Source: Candidatus Leptofilum proximum
Lineage (GTDB): Bacteria; Chloroflexota; Anaerolineae; Promineifilales; Promineifilaceae
Direction of reading: 5' to 3'
Length of the DNA stretch: 64,000 nucleotides
Assembly (NCBI GenBank): GCA_016710325.1
Contig: JADJXK010000002.1
Location: 186,001 to 250,000 of the forward strand
Part shown: positions 17,285 through 26,800 of the stretch, piece by piece
Layout: the number at the start of each line of letters is the position of its first letter
Position numbering within the stretch: the stretch's first letter is position 1
Program-made: the position numbers and the translations under genes
Notes under the pieces: model-generated
The model's database searches: none
Seen by the model: only the letters and a program-made list of their open reading frames with translations
What the model was told of the DNA's origin: nothing

Positions 17285-17887
17285 ATGACTCCCGAACTTC
17301 AAGAATCGTTAGCCCGATTTACTGAGCGTTACACCAGCGGCAAAATTCCCTGGGACGACGCGCTGCCACCGCCAGAGGTGCAGGCCCTGGTCGCCAGTTT
17401 GCCGCCGGGCCGTGCTTTGGATTTGGGGTGTGGTTACGGCCGTACCGCCATTTACCTGGCGCAGCACGGCTGGCAGGTGGACGGCGTGGATTTTGTACCA
17501 CAGGCCATTGACGAGGCCAACCGTCGTGCCGAGGCAGCCGGAGTGGCCGAACAGGTTTGCTTTCATGAAGGCTCTGTGGCTGACCTGCATTTTGTGCTGG
17601 GACCGTACGACCTGGCCATTGATGTGGGCTGTATGCACTCGCTCAGCGCCCCGCTGCAAGCCGCATACCGGGACGAACTGCTGCGCCTCCTGCGGCCAGG
17701 TGCACCTTACCTACTGTTTGCCCGTCTGAGCAACTCCGAGGAGGAAACGACCGATGGCCCACGCGGCATAGACGAGCTGGCTCTGCGGGCGCTGTTTGCG
17801 CCGTTTACGCTGCAAAAAAGCGAGTTGGGGCTTACTGAGGGCGTGAACTACAGCTGGCGTTCCGGCTGGTTCTGGTACAGACGGTGA
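17285..17887 (+). CDS. Class I SAM-dependent methyltransferase
   Basis: 200 residues. ALDLGCGYGRTAIYLA is motif I, VDGVDFVPQAID the acidic ribose-binding strand, and YDLAIDVGCMHSL motif II; LLRPGAPYLLFARL is motif III. The domain is of the tellurite-resistance/Methyltransf_25 type used on small molecules, without a distinct substrate domain. AAGGA lies 9 nt before the ATG. Divergent, with 41 bp between, from the membrane-anchored methyltransferase; an AGTATA element in the gap could give -10 boxes both ways. Confidence 0.85.
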   Translation: MTPELQESLARFTERYTSGKIPWDDALPPPEVQALVASLPPGRALDLGCGYGRTAIYLAQHGWQVDGVDFVPQAIDEANRRAEAAGVAEQVCFHEGSVADLHFVLGPYDLAIDVGCMHSLSAPLQAAYRDELLRLLRPGAPYLLFARLSNSEEETTDGPRGIDELALRALFAPFTLQKSELGLTEGVNYSWRSGWFWYRR

Positions 17888-17893
17888 AACTTG

Positions 17894-17954
17894 GCCACAG
17901 AGGACACAGAGAAGAAAGAGGCCTTGCTCTCTTTTCCTCCGTGCCCTCTGTGGC
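17894..17954. repeat. Inverted repeat, GCCACAGAG family (copy 1)
   Basis: GCCACAGAG (17894-17902) and CTCTGTGGC (17946-17954) frame an imperfect hairpin between convergent genes. A second copy with the same arms is at 57724-57784. Confidence 0.8.
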
Positions 17955-17992
17955 TATCTCTCGTGAAACGTGATGCCTTCACGTTTCATCGT

Positions 17993-20023
17993 TTACTCGC
18001 CCTGTTCTTCCAACAAAAAGGCAACGGCATCCACAAAGGTGTTATACGGCTGTGCGCCGGAGAGGAAGTAGCCGTTCAGGAAGAAGGCCGGGGTACCGCT
18101 CACGCCAAAACTGGACCCTTCATTTAGATCGGCATAGATTTGCTCTTCGTAGCGTCCTTCGGTGAGGCAGGTGGCAAACGCGGTTTCATCCAGCGCCATT
18201 TCGGCGGCGTACTGGTTGAAGAGGGTGTCGGCATCGGAACGGCCGCTCCACTCACTCTGGTTGGCAAATAGGACATCGTGCATGGCCAGGTAGGCGTCCT
18301 GCTCACCAGCGCAGCGCGCGGCGTTGGCCGCCGCCACTGCCTGCGGATGAATCTGCGTCAGGGGAAAGTCCTTAAACACGTAATAGACCACTCCTGCGTC
18401 GATGTAATCTTCCTTGAGCTGGGAGAAGGTCTGCTCAAAGTGACGGCTGCAGAAGGGACATTGGAAGTCGGTGTACTCCACGATGGTGACTGGCGCATTG
18501 GGGTTGCCAATGGCGTAGGCATTTTCAATGGGAATGTCTACCGGGCCGGAGGGCGGCTGCGGTTGCGCGGCCTGGGCCTGAGCTTGCTCATAGGCCTGGC
18601 GCATTTGTGCTTCTAAAACGGCTTCCAGTTCGCCGTTTTCAACCAGCTCGGCCACGGCGTCAAACACATCGTAGGGCTGGGCGCCGCGCAGCGGGTAGCC
18701 ATTAATGTAAAAGGTAGGCGTGCTGCTGACGCCCATGTTTAGAGATTCTTGCTGGTTGGCCAGAACTTTGTCGCGCTGTTCACCCAGGTCAATGCAGCTG
18801 CGCAGCGCCGCGCCATCTAGCGACAGCTCTTCGGCCAGTTCCACCAGGGCGTCAATGGCGGCTGATTCGCCGCTGCCGCCCCACACAGCCTGGTTGGCAA
18901 AGACCGCGTCGTGCATTTCTTTGTAGGCTTCTTGTTCACCCGCGCAGCGAACGGCCGTAGCCGCTACAATCGCTTCAGGATGCAAACTGTCCAACGGCAG
19001 ATCCTTGATGGCGTAAAACACCCGACCAGTTTCGATCATCTCGGCAAACACGGTGGGGAACGTATCCACCGCATACTCCTGGCAGAAGGGGCACTGGTAG
19101 TCGGTGAACTCCACAATTTGCACCGGTGCAGCGGGATCACCAGCGGACCAGGCCACGTTCTCTGGCTCCATCTCGATGGCTGCGGGCGTGGGCACGGCAA
19201 ATTCGCTTGGCAGTGGTTCATCTTCAGCCGAGGCCAGGCTGCCGCCTCCACCGATCAAGGCGATTGCTTCGTTAAACGTGGCCAGCGGCTGCGCGCCAAT
19301 GAGCGGCTGCTCATTAATGAAGAAGCTGGGCGTGCTGCTGATGCCGCGTGACAGCCCGTGCTGGTAGTCTGCCTGCACAGCGTCGGCGTATTTGTTTTGC
19401 TCCAGGCAGCTGGTGAAGGCTTCCAGTTCCAGTCCTAGTTCTTCGCCATACCCGGCAAAGAAGGTATTGGCCTGGTTGTTGCCCCATTCGCTCATGTGGG
19501 CAAAAAGCAAGTCGTGCATTTCCCAATAGGCCACCGCACCTTGTTCCCCGGCGCAGCGCGCCGCGTTAGCCGCCAGGGGGGCCTGGGGATGGATGTTTGT
19601 CAGCGGGAAATCGTAGAAGATGAGCAAGACTTCGCCGTTGGCAATCTGGTTATCATTGATAGACGGAAAGGTCTGGGCCACAAAACGGCTGCAGTAGGGG
19701 CACTGGTAGTCAGAAAATTCTTCGATGAGGACCGGCGCATCAGGGTTGCCGCGATACGGCCGTCCCTCCTCCGTAAAGCCCACCTCAATGCCGTCGGCGT
19801 CCACTTCCGCCGAATCGGCCGCCACGGTAACTTCCGGGGCGGTGACGCTGTTGCTGACGGCCGTATCCGCCTCTCCCGGCAGCAAATTTGCCCCATCTCG
19901 GGGAGATAACAACTGGCTTGTTTCTGGTTGTTCGGCGTCTGTACGAGGGGTGGCCGCGCCGCAGGCTGCTGAAAGCAAAATGAGGATCGTGGCCAGCCAC
20001 CACAATTTCTTTGAAAAAACCAT
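17993..20023 (-). CDS. Lipoprotein with three tandem DsbA/thioredoxin-like domains
   Basis: 676 residues. A signal peptide with lipobox LLSAACG makes it a surface lipoprotein. Three homologous DsbA-type (Thioredoxin_4) domains follow, about 80-260, 290-470 and 500-676, each with a redox motif: CPYC (DYQCPYCSRF), CPFC (DYQCPFCQEY) and CPFC (DFQCPFCSRH). Each also has an ARCAGEQ/VRCAGEQ helix, a TPxFFIN/TPTFYIN cis-Pro loop and a (G)AQP ending. Usual family members have one such domain of about 200 residues. It should catalyse or isomerise disulfides outside the membrane. GGAG is 9 nt before the ATG. Confidence 0.9.
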   Translation of the reverse strand: MVFSKKLWWLATILILLSAACGAATPRTDAEQPETSQLLSPRDGANLLPGEADTAVSNSVTAPEVTVAADSAEVDADGIEVGFTEEGRPYRGNPDAPVLIEEFSDYQCPYCSRFVAQTFPSINDNQIANGEVLLIFYDFPLTNIHPQAPLAANAARCAGEQGAVAYWEMHDLLFAHMSEWGNNQANTFFAGYGEELGLELEAFTSCLEQNKYADAVQADYQHGLSRGISSTPSFFINEQPLIGAQPLATFNEAIALIGGGGSLASAEDEPLPSEFAVPTPAAIEMEPENVAWSAGDPAAPVQIVEFTDYQCPFCQEYAVDTFPTVFAEMIETGRVFYAIKDLPLDSLHPEAIVAATAVRCAGEQEAYKEMHDAVFANQAVWGGSGESAAIDALVELAEELSLDGAALRSCIDLGEQRDKVLANQQESLNMGVSSTPTFYINGYPLRGAQPYDVFDAVAELVENGELEAVLEAQMRQAYEQAQAQAAQPQPPSGPVDIPIENAYAIGNPNAPVTIVEYTDFQCPFCSRHFEQTFSQLKEDYIDAGVVYYVFKDFPLTQIHPQAVAAANAARCAGEQDAYLAMHDVLFANQSEWSGRSDADTLFNQYAAEMALDETAFATCLTEGRYEEQIYADLNEGSSFGVSGTPAFFLNGYFLSGAQPYNTFVDAVAFLLEEQGE

Positions 20024-20073
20024 TAATTCAGCTCCGTCTATTCGTCTTAACCATCGGGATGTGCTAGACTTTT

Positions 20074-20931
20074 ATGTTTGTTTTGACTTTTTCGATCATG
20101 GTCAATGGCTCGTATCTTAAACGAAAAGAGGACAAGTTACCACTGCACGCCAGGCTTTTTTTGCTGGTATTAACTTTTGTTCTGCTTGTCACCCCTGCCG
20201 GAGCCGGAACTGTGCTGGCCCAAACGGGCAGCGGCATCACGGCTCCTGCTTCTGGCGAGACGCTTTCTGGCGTGGTGGAGGTACGCGGTACGGCCGTTCA
20301 CCCCGATTACCTGCGTTATGAACTGGCCTTTGCCAACCAAGCCACCGGCAGCGACTGGATCGTTTTTGCCGAGGGCAGCGAACCGGTGGTAGACGGGGTA
20401 TTGGCCGTGTGGGACACCACCGTGGGCCGGGCGGTTGGCGCACCGGTTTTCCCTGACGGCCGTTACCAGCTGCGGCTGCGGGTGGTCAAAACGGACTTTA
20501 ACTACGACGAGTACTTTGTAACGGACCTTATCATTCAAAATGAGGGCCCCACGCCGACACCGACGCCGGATGAAACGGCCGTGGGTTTGACGGCAACGGC
20601 CGTTCCCCCGGCCCAGCCCACCGGCAGCGACGACAGCAGCTTTCAACAGCCCACGCCGCTGCCATCGCTAACGCCGTTCCCTACACCCACGCCGCCGCCA
20701 ACCGTGGTTGGCGGCACACCCGCTGCCCTGCCGGCGGATGACGATGAGGTGGAAGGAGGGCTATTGGGCCAGTTGGAAGCAGTAGAAACCGATCGGGTGG
20801 GCCATGCCTTCTGGTTGGGAATTCGCCTGGCCGTCGGGCTTTTCCTGGCTGCTGGCGGTTACTTGCTGCTGCGCTGGGTGGGGCGCCGTTTGTGGCATAT
20901 TTACTGGACACGAAGAGGGAGTGGTAAGTAA
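20074..20931 (+). CDS. Signal-peptide surface protein with Ig-like domain, PT-rich linker and C-terminal anchor helix
   Basis: 285 residues. The N-terminal hydrophobic stretch LFLLVLTFVLLVTPAGAG near residue 30 is a signal peptide; the true start may be later than ATG 20074 (ATG 20098 also in frame). Residues 50-150 form a beta-rich domain (ITAPASGETLSGVVEVRGTA) like an extracellular Ig/Big domain. A linker rich in PTPTPxP follows, then one membrane helix, AVGLFLAAGGYLLLRW, and a basic tail. It is divergent from the triple-DsbA lipoprotein. Function unknown; possibly a cell-surface structural protein. Confidence 0.7.
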   Translation: MFVLTFSIMVNGSYLKRKEDKLPLHARLFLLVLTFVLLVTPAGAGTVLAQTGSGITAPASGETLSGVVEVRGTAVHPDYLRYELAFANQATGSDWIVFAEGSEPVVDGVLAVWDTTVGRAVGAPVFPDGRYQLRLRVVKTDFNYDEYFVTDLIIQNEGPTPTPTPDETAVGLTATAVPPAQPTGSDDSSFQQPTPLPSLTPFPTPTPPPTVVGGTPAALPADDDEVEGGLLGQLEAVETDRVGHAFWLGIRLAVGLFLAAGGYLLLRWVGRRLWHIYWTRRGSGK

Positions 20932-20998
20932 AAAGTGATAAGTAAAAAGTAATAAGATCTTGCCTACTTTTCACTTTTCGCTGTTCACTTTCTTAAAA
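20925..20998. repeat. AGTAAAAAGTGA-type intergenic repeat
   Basis: Tandem AAGTAAAAAGT units followed by the complementary ACTTTTCACTTTTCG. Related AGTAAAAAGTGA copies lie near 28020-28062 (complement), 40841, 60291 and 60383. Confidence 0.6.
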
Positions 20999-21016
20999 AA
21001 GGAAGCAATCATCAAC

Positions 21017-23050
21017 GTGAAGAGAACATCGCCGATTTTCTTGGTTTTTGTTTTAACTGCCTTGTTGGCGGCCTGCCAGAATGAAGAACCTTTGCCCACC
21101 GCCGCAGTGACCCTCGCTGCTTCTTCGGCCAATGGGGTGGAAGATGGAGGCTCTGCGAGTGAGGCGGAAACGGCCGTAACCGATTCCACACCAACACCAG
21201 AACCTGCCGCAGTCCAATCGCCCACGCCCGCGCCACCCACGCCGACACCGCGGCCGCCCAAGCCGATGACCGTGTGCATGGGGACCGAACCGACCAACCT
21301 TTTTTTATACGGCGATGACAGTTTGGCAGCAACGGCCGTACGCCATGCCCTCTATGAAAATCTTTACACCACCCTGGACTACAGCTACCAGCCCCAGGGG
21401 CTGCAAAAGCTGCCCAGCCTGGAGGATGGTGACGCCCGCCTCGGCCTGGTGGCGGTGAACGAAGGTGATCTCATTGTCAATTCGGCGGGGAATGTGGTTT
21501 TCCTGGTGCCTGGCGTGCAGTTTGTACGCGGCGACGGCGAGTTTGTCACCTTTGATCGCCGCATGACGGCCGAAGGCGCGGAGCCGCTGCTGATGCAGCA
21601 AATGACCGTTGATTTTACCTTCAAACCGATGACCTGGTCCGACGGAACCCCGGTAACCGCCGCCGATTCGGTGTTCAGCTACGAACTTGCTGCCAGTCCA
21701 GACATCACCGTAGGGCAGGAAAAAATTGAGCGCACCGCCAGCTACGAAGCCACCGGCGATTTGTCGGTAACCTGGACCGGGCTGCCGGGGTTCCTGGACA
21801 CCGAATATTTCACCAACGTGTGGACGCCGCTGCCGCGTCACCAGCTGGCGCAGTTTTCGGCTGCCGAGCTGGTGGCGGAGGACTCTCCCGCGCCGCAGCC
21901 GTTGAGCAGTGGTCCATTTGTGCTGGAAGAGTGGCGTCGCGGTGAAGCATTGATTTTGCAGAACAATCCATATTACTACCGGGCCGACGAAGGTTTACCG
22001 CACATCACCGAGCTCACGTTGCGGTTTGACCTGGCGGGGGAAACGGCCGTTAACCAGATTGCTGCCGGGTGTGACATTGTGACCCACGATGCCATCACGC
22101 TGAGCCAGACGCCAGACGTGCTGGCGGCAGCTGAGGCAGGCACGCTGCTGGCGTCGTTTGTGTCCAACAACATCTTTGAGCACATCGATTTTGGCATTAA
22201 CTCCTGGGAAAATTACGGCGACGGGGCGCGGAACGGCCGTCCCGACTGGTTTGAAAGCACACGCGTGCGGCGGGCCATCACCCTGTGCACCAACCGCCAG
22301 CAGCTCGTTGATGAGATCACCTACGGCCAGTCCCGCATTTTGCACGCCTACATTCCCGATGACCACCCGCTCTACCCGGCCGAGGCGCAGAGCTGGGACT
22401 ATGATCCGGCTGCGGGCAACAGCCTGCTGGACGAAGTTGGCCTGGAAGACACCGATGGCGATGGCTTCCGCGAATTGGTTGAGCGAGACCTGAGCCGCAC
22501 GATTGTAACCACGGCCACGATGAGCATTACCCTGGGCACCAACAGCGAAAGCGCCATTCGCCTGCGCATCAATGAACTGGTGGCGGCCGACCTGGCCGAA
22601 TGCGGCATCCAGGTAAACCTGTACGACGTCAACGCCGACGATTGGTTCGACGATGGTCCGTTTAGCCCGCTGTTCGGCCGTCGCTTTGACCTGGCGACCT
22701 TTGCCTGGCGCACCGACATTCACCCGCCATGTGGACTTTACCTGAGCAGCAATGTGACCGGACCAGAGGAACGCGGTTTTGGCGGCTGGGGCAACATCAA
22801 CGCCACCGGTTGGATCGATGAGGCATACGATGCGGCGTGCCGCGCGGCGCTGGCGGCCCTGCCCGGTACGCCGGAGTACACCGAAAGCCACCTGGCGGCG
22901 GTCCAGATTTTCACGGAGGAACTGCCCATCATTCCGCTGTTTCATTATTTGAAAACGGCCGTTACCCAGCCCACCGTTCTCAACTTCCAGCCAGACGCTT
23001 CCCAGCCATCCGAGCTGTGGAACCTGGCGGAGTTGGATATTGAGGAGTAG
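21017..23050 (+). CDS. ABC transporter solute-binding lipoprotein, family 5 (peptide/oligosaccharide type)
   Basis: 677 residues from GTG 21017, giving MKRTSPIFLVF...LTALLAAC with a clear lipobox; frames extending upstream run through an AGTAAAAAGTGA repeat. A PTPAPPTPTPRPP linker leads into the SBP_bac_5 fold: MTWSDGTPVTAADSVFSYE is the family signature near residue 210, and LSSGPFVLEEW, LILQNNPYYY and INPL-region equivalents follow. It should bind peptides or similar solutes outside the cell and deliver them to an ABC permease. No permease or ATPase genes are adjacent, so it is an orphan. Confidence 0.88.
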   Translation: MKRTSPIFLVFVLTALLAACQNEEPLPTAAVTLAASSANGVEDGGSASEAETAVTDSTPTPEPAAVQSPTPAPPTPTPRPPKPMTVCMGTEPTNLFLYGDDSLAATAVRHALYENLYTTLDYSYQPQGLQKLPSLEDGDARLGLVAVNEGDLIVNSAGNVVFLVPGVQFVRGDGEFVTFDRRMTAEGAEPLLMQQMTVDFTFKPMTWSDGTPVTAADSVFSYELAASPDITVGQEKIERTASYEATGDLSVTWTGLPGFLDTEYFTNVWTPLPRHQLAQFSAAELVAEDSPAPQPLSSGPFVLEEWRRGEALILQNNPYYYRADEGLPHITELTLRFDLAGETAVNQIAAGCDIVTHDAITLSQTPDVLAAAEAGTLLASFVSNNIFEHIDFGINSWENYGDGARNGRPDWFESTRVRRAITLCTNRQQLVDEITYGQSRILHAYIPDDHPLYPAEAQSWDYDPAAGNSLLDEVGLEDTDGDGFRELVERDLSRTIVTTATMSITLGTNSESAIRLRINELVAADLAECGIQVNLYDVNADDWFDDGPFSPLFGRRFDLATFAWRTDIHPPCGLYLSSNVTGPEERGFGGWGNINATGWIDEAYDAACRAALAALPGTPEYTESHLAAVQIFTEELPIIPLFHYLKTAVTQPTVLNFQPDASQPSELWNLAELDIEE

Positions 23051-23116
23051 TTTGGCGTGGTGAGGTAAGCTCTTGAGTGTGGTAACAGGGATGCTTCACT
23101 TCGTTCAGCAACAGGC

Positions 23117-23767
23117 ATGAACCTTTGGCGCAGATTGATTGGCCGTCAGCCGGAGCTGGCGGATGAATTCGATGAGATGAACGACGCAGAACGATTTTTG
23201 ATTGTCGGCCTGGGAAATCCGGGCCGCAAATACCGGGGAAACCGGCACAACATCGGCTTCATGGCGGTTGATGCGCTGGCGGCTGCGTACAAAATTGAAA
23301 GCAGCAAGGTGCAGAACAAGGCGATTGTGGGCAACGGCCGTATCCAAAACCGGGCCGTCATCCTGGCCAAGCCACAAACCTACATGAACAACAGTGGTGA
23401 CGCCGTTGGCCCGCTGGCCCGTTACTACAAAGTGCCGCCGGAAAACGTCCTGGTTGTTTACGATGAGCTGGACTTGCCCTTTGGCACCATTCGCCTGCGC
23501 GAGAAGGGCGGGGCGGGCGGCCACAACGGCATGAAGTCAATCATCAACCATCTGGGGCAGGATTTTCCGCGCGTGCGGCTGGGAATCGGCCGTCCGCCGG
23601 GGCAAATGCCAGTGCCCGCTTACGTACTGCAAGATTTTGGCAAAGACGATCTGCCGCTGCTGGACGACGTGCTGGCTGAAGCCATCCGCGCCATCGAAAC
23701 TTATCTGCGCGAGGGCATCCACCTGGCCATGTCACGGCACAATGGCAACCTGGTAAATGAAGAATGA
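23117..23767 (+). CDS. pth: Peptidyl-tRNA hydrolase
   Basis: 216 residues. FLIVGLGNPGRKYRGNRHNIGF is the family signature, in two blocks, with the catalytic His in NRHN; KPQTYMNNSGDAV and VVYDELDLPFGTIRLR hold the conserved Asn and Asp; GGAGGHNGMKSI is the substrate-binding loop. The enzyme cleaves the ester in peptidyl-tRNA and recycles tRNA. It has about 20 extra N-terminal residues compared with typical Pth; ATG 23177 (MNDAERFL) is an alternative start. It precedes mfd, a common bacterial neighbour pair. Confidence 0.95.
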   Translation: MNLWRRLIGRQPELADEFDEMNDAERFLIVGLGNPGRKYRGNRHNIGFMAVDALAAAYKIESSKVQNKAIVGNGRIQNRAVILAKPQTYMNNSGDAVGPLARYYKVPPENVLVVYDELDLPFGTIRLREKGGAGGHNGMKSIINHLGQDFPRVRLGIGRPPGQMPVPAYVLQDFGKDDLPLLDDVLAEAIRAIETYLREGIHLAMSRHNGNLVNEE

Positions 23768-23818
23768 AGAGATGTAATTGAGTAATTAAGTAATTACCCA
23801 ATTACCCAATTACCCACT

Positions 23819-26800
23819 ATGACAGTTTCAGGACTCCTGAACATCTTCAATGAACTGCCCGCTTTTGGCCAGCTGGTGGCGGAACTGGATGAGAAAAAGC
23901 CGGTTCCGGCCTTAACGCTGCCAACGAGTGCGCGTACGGCCGTTCTCGCCCAACTCTACTTGCAGCGGAAAGTGCCCGTAGTGCTCATCACCGGCAAGGT
24001 GGAGTCTGCCGCGGCCTGGATTCAGGCGCTGGAGACGTGGCTGCCGCCCGGCGACGTCATGCGCCGCCTGCCGGAGCCCACACCGCTGCCCTTCGACCGC
24101 GGCCCGTGGAGCGAGCGCTCCCGCGCCGACCGCCTCACCGTGCTAACCCGGCTGATGGCTGGCCAGCATCCACAAATGCCTTCCCCGGAACTGCCACCGC
24201 TCATCGTCACCTCGGCGCGCGCCTTCCTGCAAAAAACGCTGCCCAAGCGCCGTTTCATGACCAGCACGCGCGTCCTGCGTGTGGGGCAAATCATTGACCT
24301 GGAAAAGCTGACCGACACCTGGCTGGGCATCGGTTACGAGGAAGTGAGCGTAGTGGAAGCCGCCGGGCAGTTCAGCCGACGCGGCGGCATCATCGACATC
24401 TTCCCCATCGCCACGTCCTACCCGGTGCGCATTGAGCTGTTTGGCGACGAGATCGAAACGATGCGTACCTTCGATCCGGCTACGCAGCGCTCCATCGACG
24501 TCAATGGCAGCAACAAAACAGACACGATTATCGTGCCGCCCACGCGGGAAGCGCTGCCTGCGGTGGCTAAGGAATTTGCCCTCACTTTGCCCGAAGAGCT
24601 GGATCCGCAGACGGAAGAGGGCAGCCTGCCGTCCTGGCGTGACGACATCCCTGATTTGCGTGCCGGGCGAGCGTTCCCCAATCTGGAGTATTATTTGCCG
24701 CTGCTTTACCCCCAGCCCGCCAGCCTGTTGGATTATTTGCCGGAAAATGCCCTGGTGGTGGTGGACGATTGGCGCGATCTGGCCACGGCCGTAGCCGAAC
24801 TGCACGACCACGCTGACCAGATGGCCAACGAGCAAACCAGTCTGCCGCCCAACTTCCAGAGCCCGCTGTTTGCCTGGGACCACATCGTCGATGTGCTGAA
24901 CTGGTGGCAGCCGCTCATTTTGGGTGATGGACCAGAGGGTGATGAACCGGAACGGCCGTTTCTCGACCTCGCCTCTTCTTTTGAACCGGGGCCAAGATAC
25001 GGTGGGCAGGTACGGCCGCTCCTCACCCAGCTTAAATCCGCCCAAAAAGAAGATGAACGAGTGGTGGTGCTCAGCCAGCAAGCCGCCCGCCTGCAAGAGC
25101 TCTGGCGCGAAGAAATCCGCGACATCCGCCCCGAAAGCCTCATCCTCCGCCGCGATTTAGCCAGCGAAGACAATGGCGATGACTTATCTCCCGGTCACCC
25201 CTTCACCCCTTCACCTCTTCACCCCACCCAAACCCTCGCCGCCCTCCCCGATCCCGGCTCCCTCACCTTCGTCCAGGGTGCCCTGCCGGAAGGTTTTGTC
25301 CTGGTGCGGCGTGACGATGGCGAAATCCTGCTCGACCTGCTGACCGATGCCGAGATTTTTGGCTGGAACCGGCCCGCGCCGCGCCGCTGGCGCTCGCCGC
25401 GCCCGATCGCCCCGGAAGCCCGTTTTGCCGACATCACTGCCGGGGATTACGTGGTGCATTTGGAGTATGGGATCGGCCGTTTTGCCGGGCTGGTGGTGCG
25501 CAACATCGGCGGCATGGAGCGGGAATATTTGCTCATGGAGTACGCCAACGGCGACACGCTTTACGTGCCTGCCCACCATGCCGACCGCCTGAGCAAATGG
25601 GTCGGTTCCGACGAACGGCCGCCCAACCTGCACCGCCTGGGCGAACGCTCCTGGACGCAGGCCAAGGCCAAAGCCCAGCAGGCCGCCGACGAGCTGGCCG
25701 ACGAGCTGCTGGACCTGTACGCCACCCGCGAAACAATCTCCGGGCACGCCTTTGCCGCAGACACCGAGTGGCAGGCGGAGCTGGAGGCCAGCTTCCCCTA
25801 CCGCGAAACGGAAGACCAATTGCGCGTCATTGCCGAGGTGAAGGCCGACATGGAGCAGCCCCAGCCGATGGACCGCCTGGTGTGTGGCGATGTGGGCTAT
25901 GGCAAGACGGAAGTTGCCCTGCGGGCGGCGTTTAAAGCGGTCATGGACAGTAAGCAGGTGGCGATTTTGGTGCCAACCACCGTGCTGGCCCAGCAGCATT
26001 ACAACACCTTTTACGAGCGGTTACGGCCGTTCCCCGTCAAAGTAGAAATGCTCTCCCGCTTCCGCACCCAGGCGCAGCAGGACCGGATTGTGAAGAATTT
26101 GAGGAACGGCCGTATCGACATCATTATCGGTACCCACCGCCTCCTCTCCGACGATATTTCCTTTAAGGATTTGGGCCTGGTCATTATCGATGAGGAGCAG
26201 CGCTTTGGCGTGGCCCACAAAGAGCGGCTCAAGCAGTGGCGCACCGAGGTGGACGTGCTGACCATGACCGCGACGCCCATCCCGCGCACCCTCTACATGA
26301 GCCTCACTGGTGTGCGCGACATCAGCATCATCGACACCGCCCCAGCGGAGCGGCTGCCCGTACAAACCTACGTTGGCCCGTTTGACGAGACACGCCTCAA
26401 GCGTGCCCTGCAGCGCGAACTGGACCGGGGTGGGCAGGTGTTCCTGGTGCACAACCGGGTGCAAACCATCGACATTATCCAGAAGCAGATTGAGCGGCTG
26501 GTGCCTGAGGCACGGGTGGCCATCGGCCACGGCCAGATGAGTGAGCGGCAGCTGGAACAAATCATGACGGAATTCGATGAGGGCAAAATTGACGTGCTGA
26601 TCAGCACCACCATCATCGAAAGCGGGCTGGACATTCCCAACGCTAACACCCTTATTGTGGATCGTGCCGATCGTTTTGGCCTGGCGCAGATGTACCAGCT
26701 GCGCGGCCGCGTGGGGCGCGGTGCCAAGCGAGCCTACGCCTACTTCTTCCACGCCCCCTGGCGCACCCTCAACGAGGACGCCCGCCTGCGCCTGGAAACC

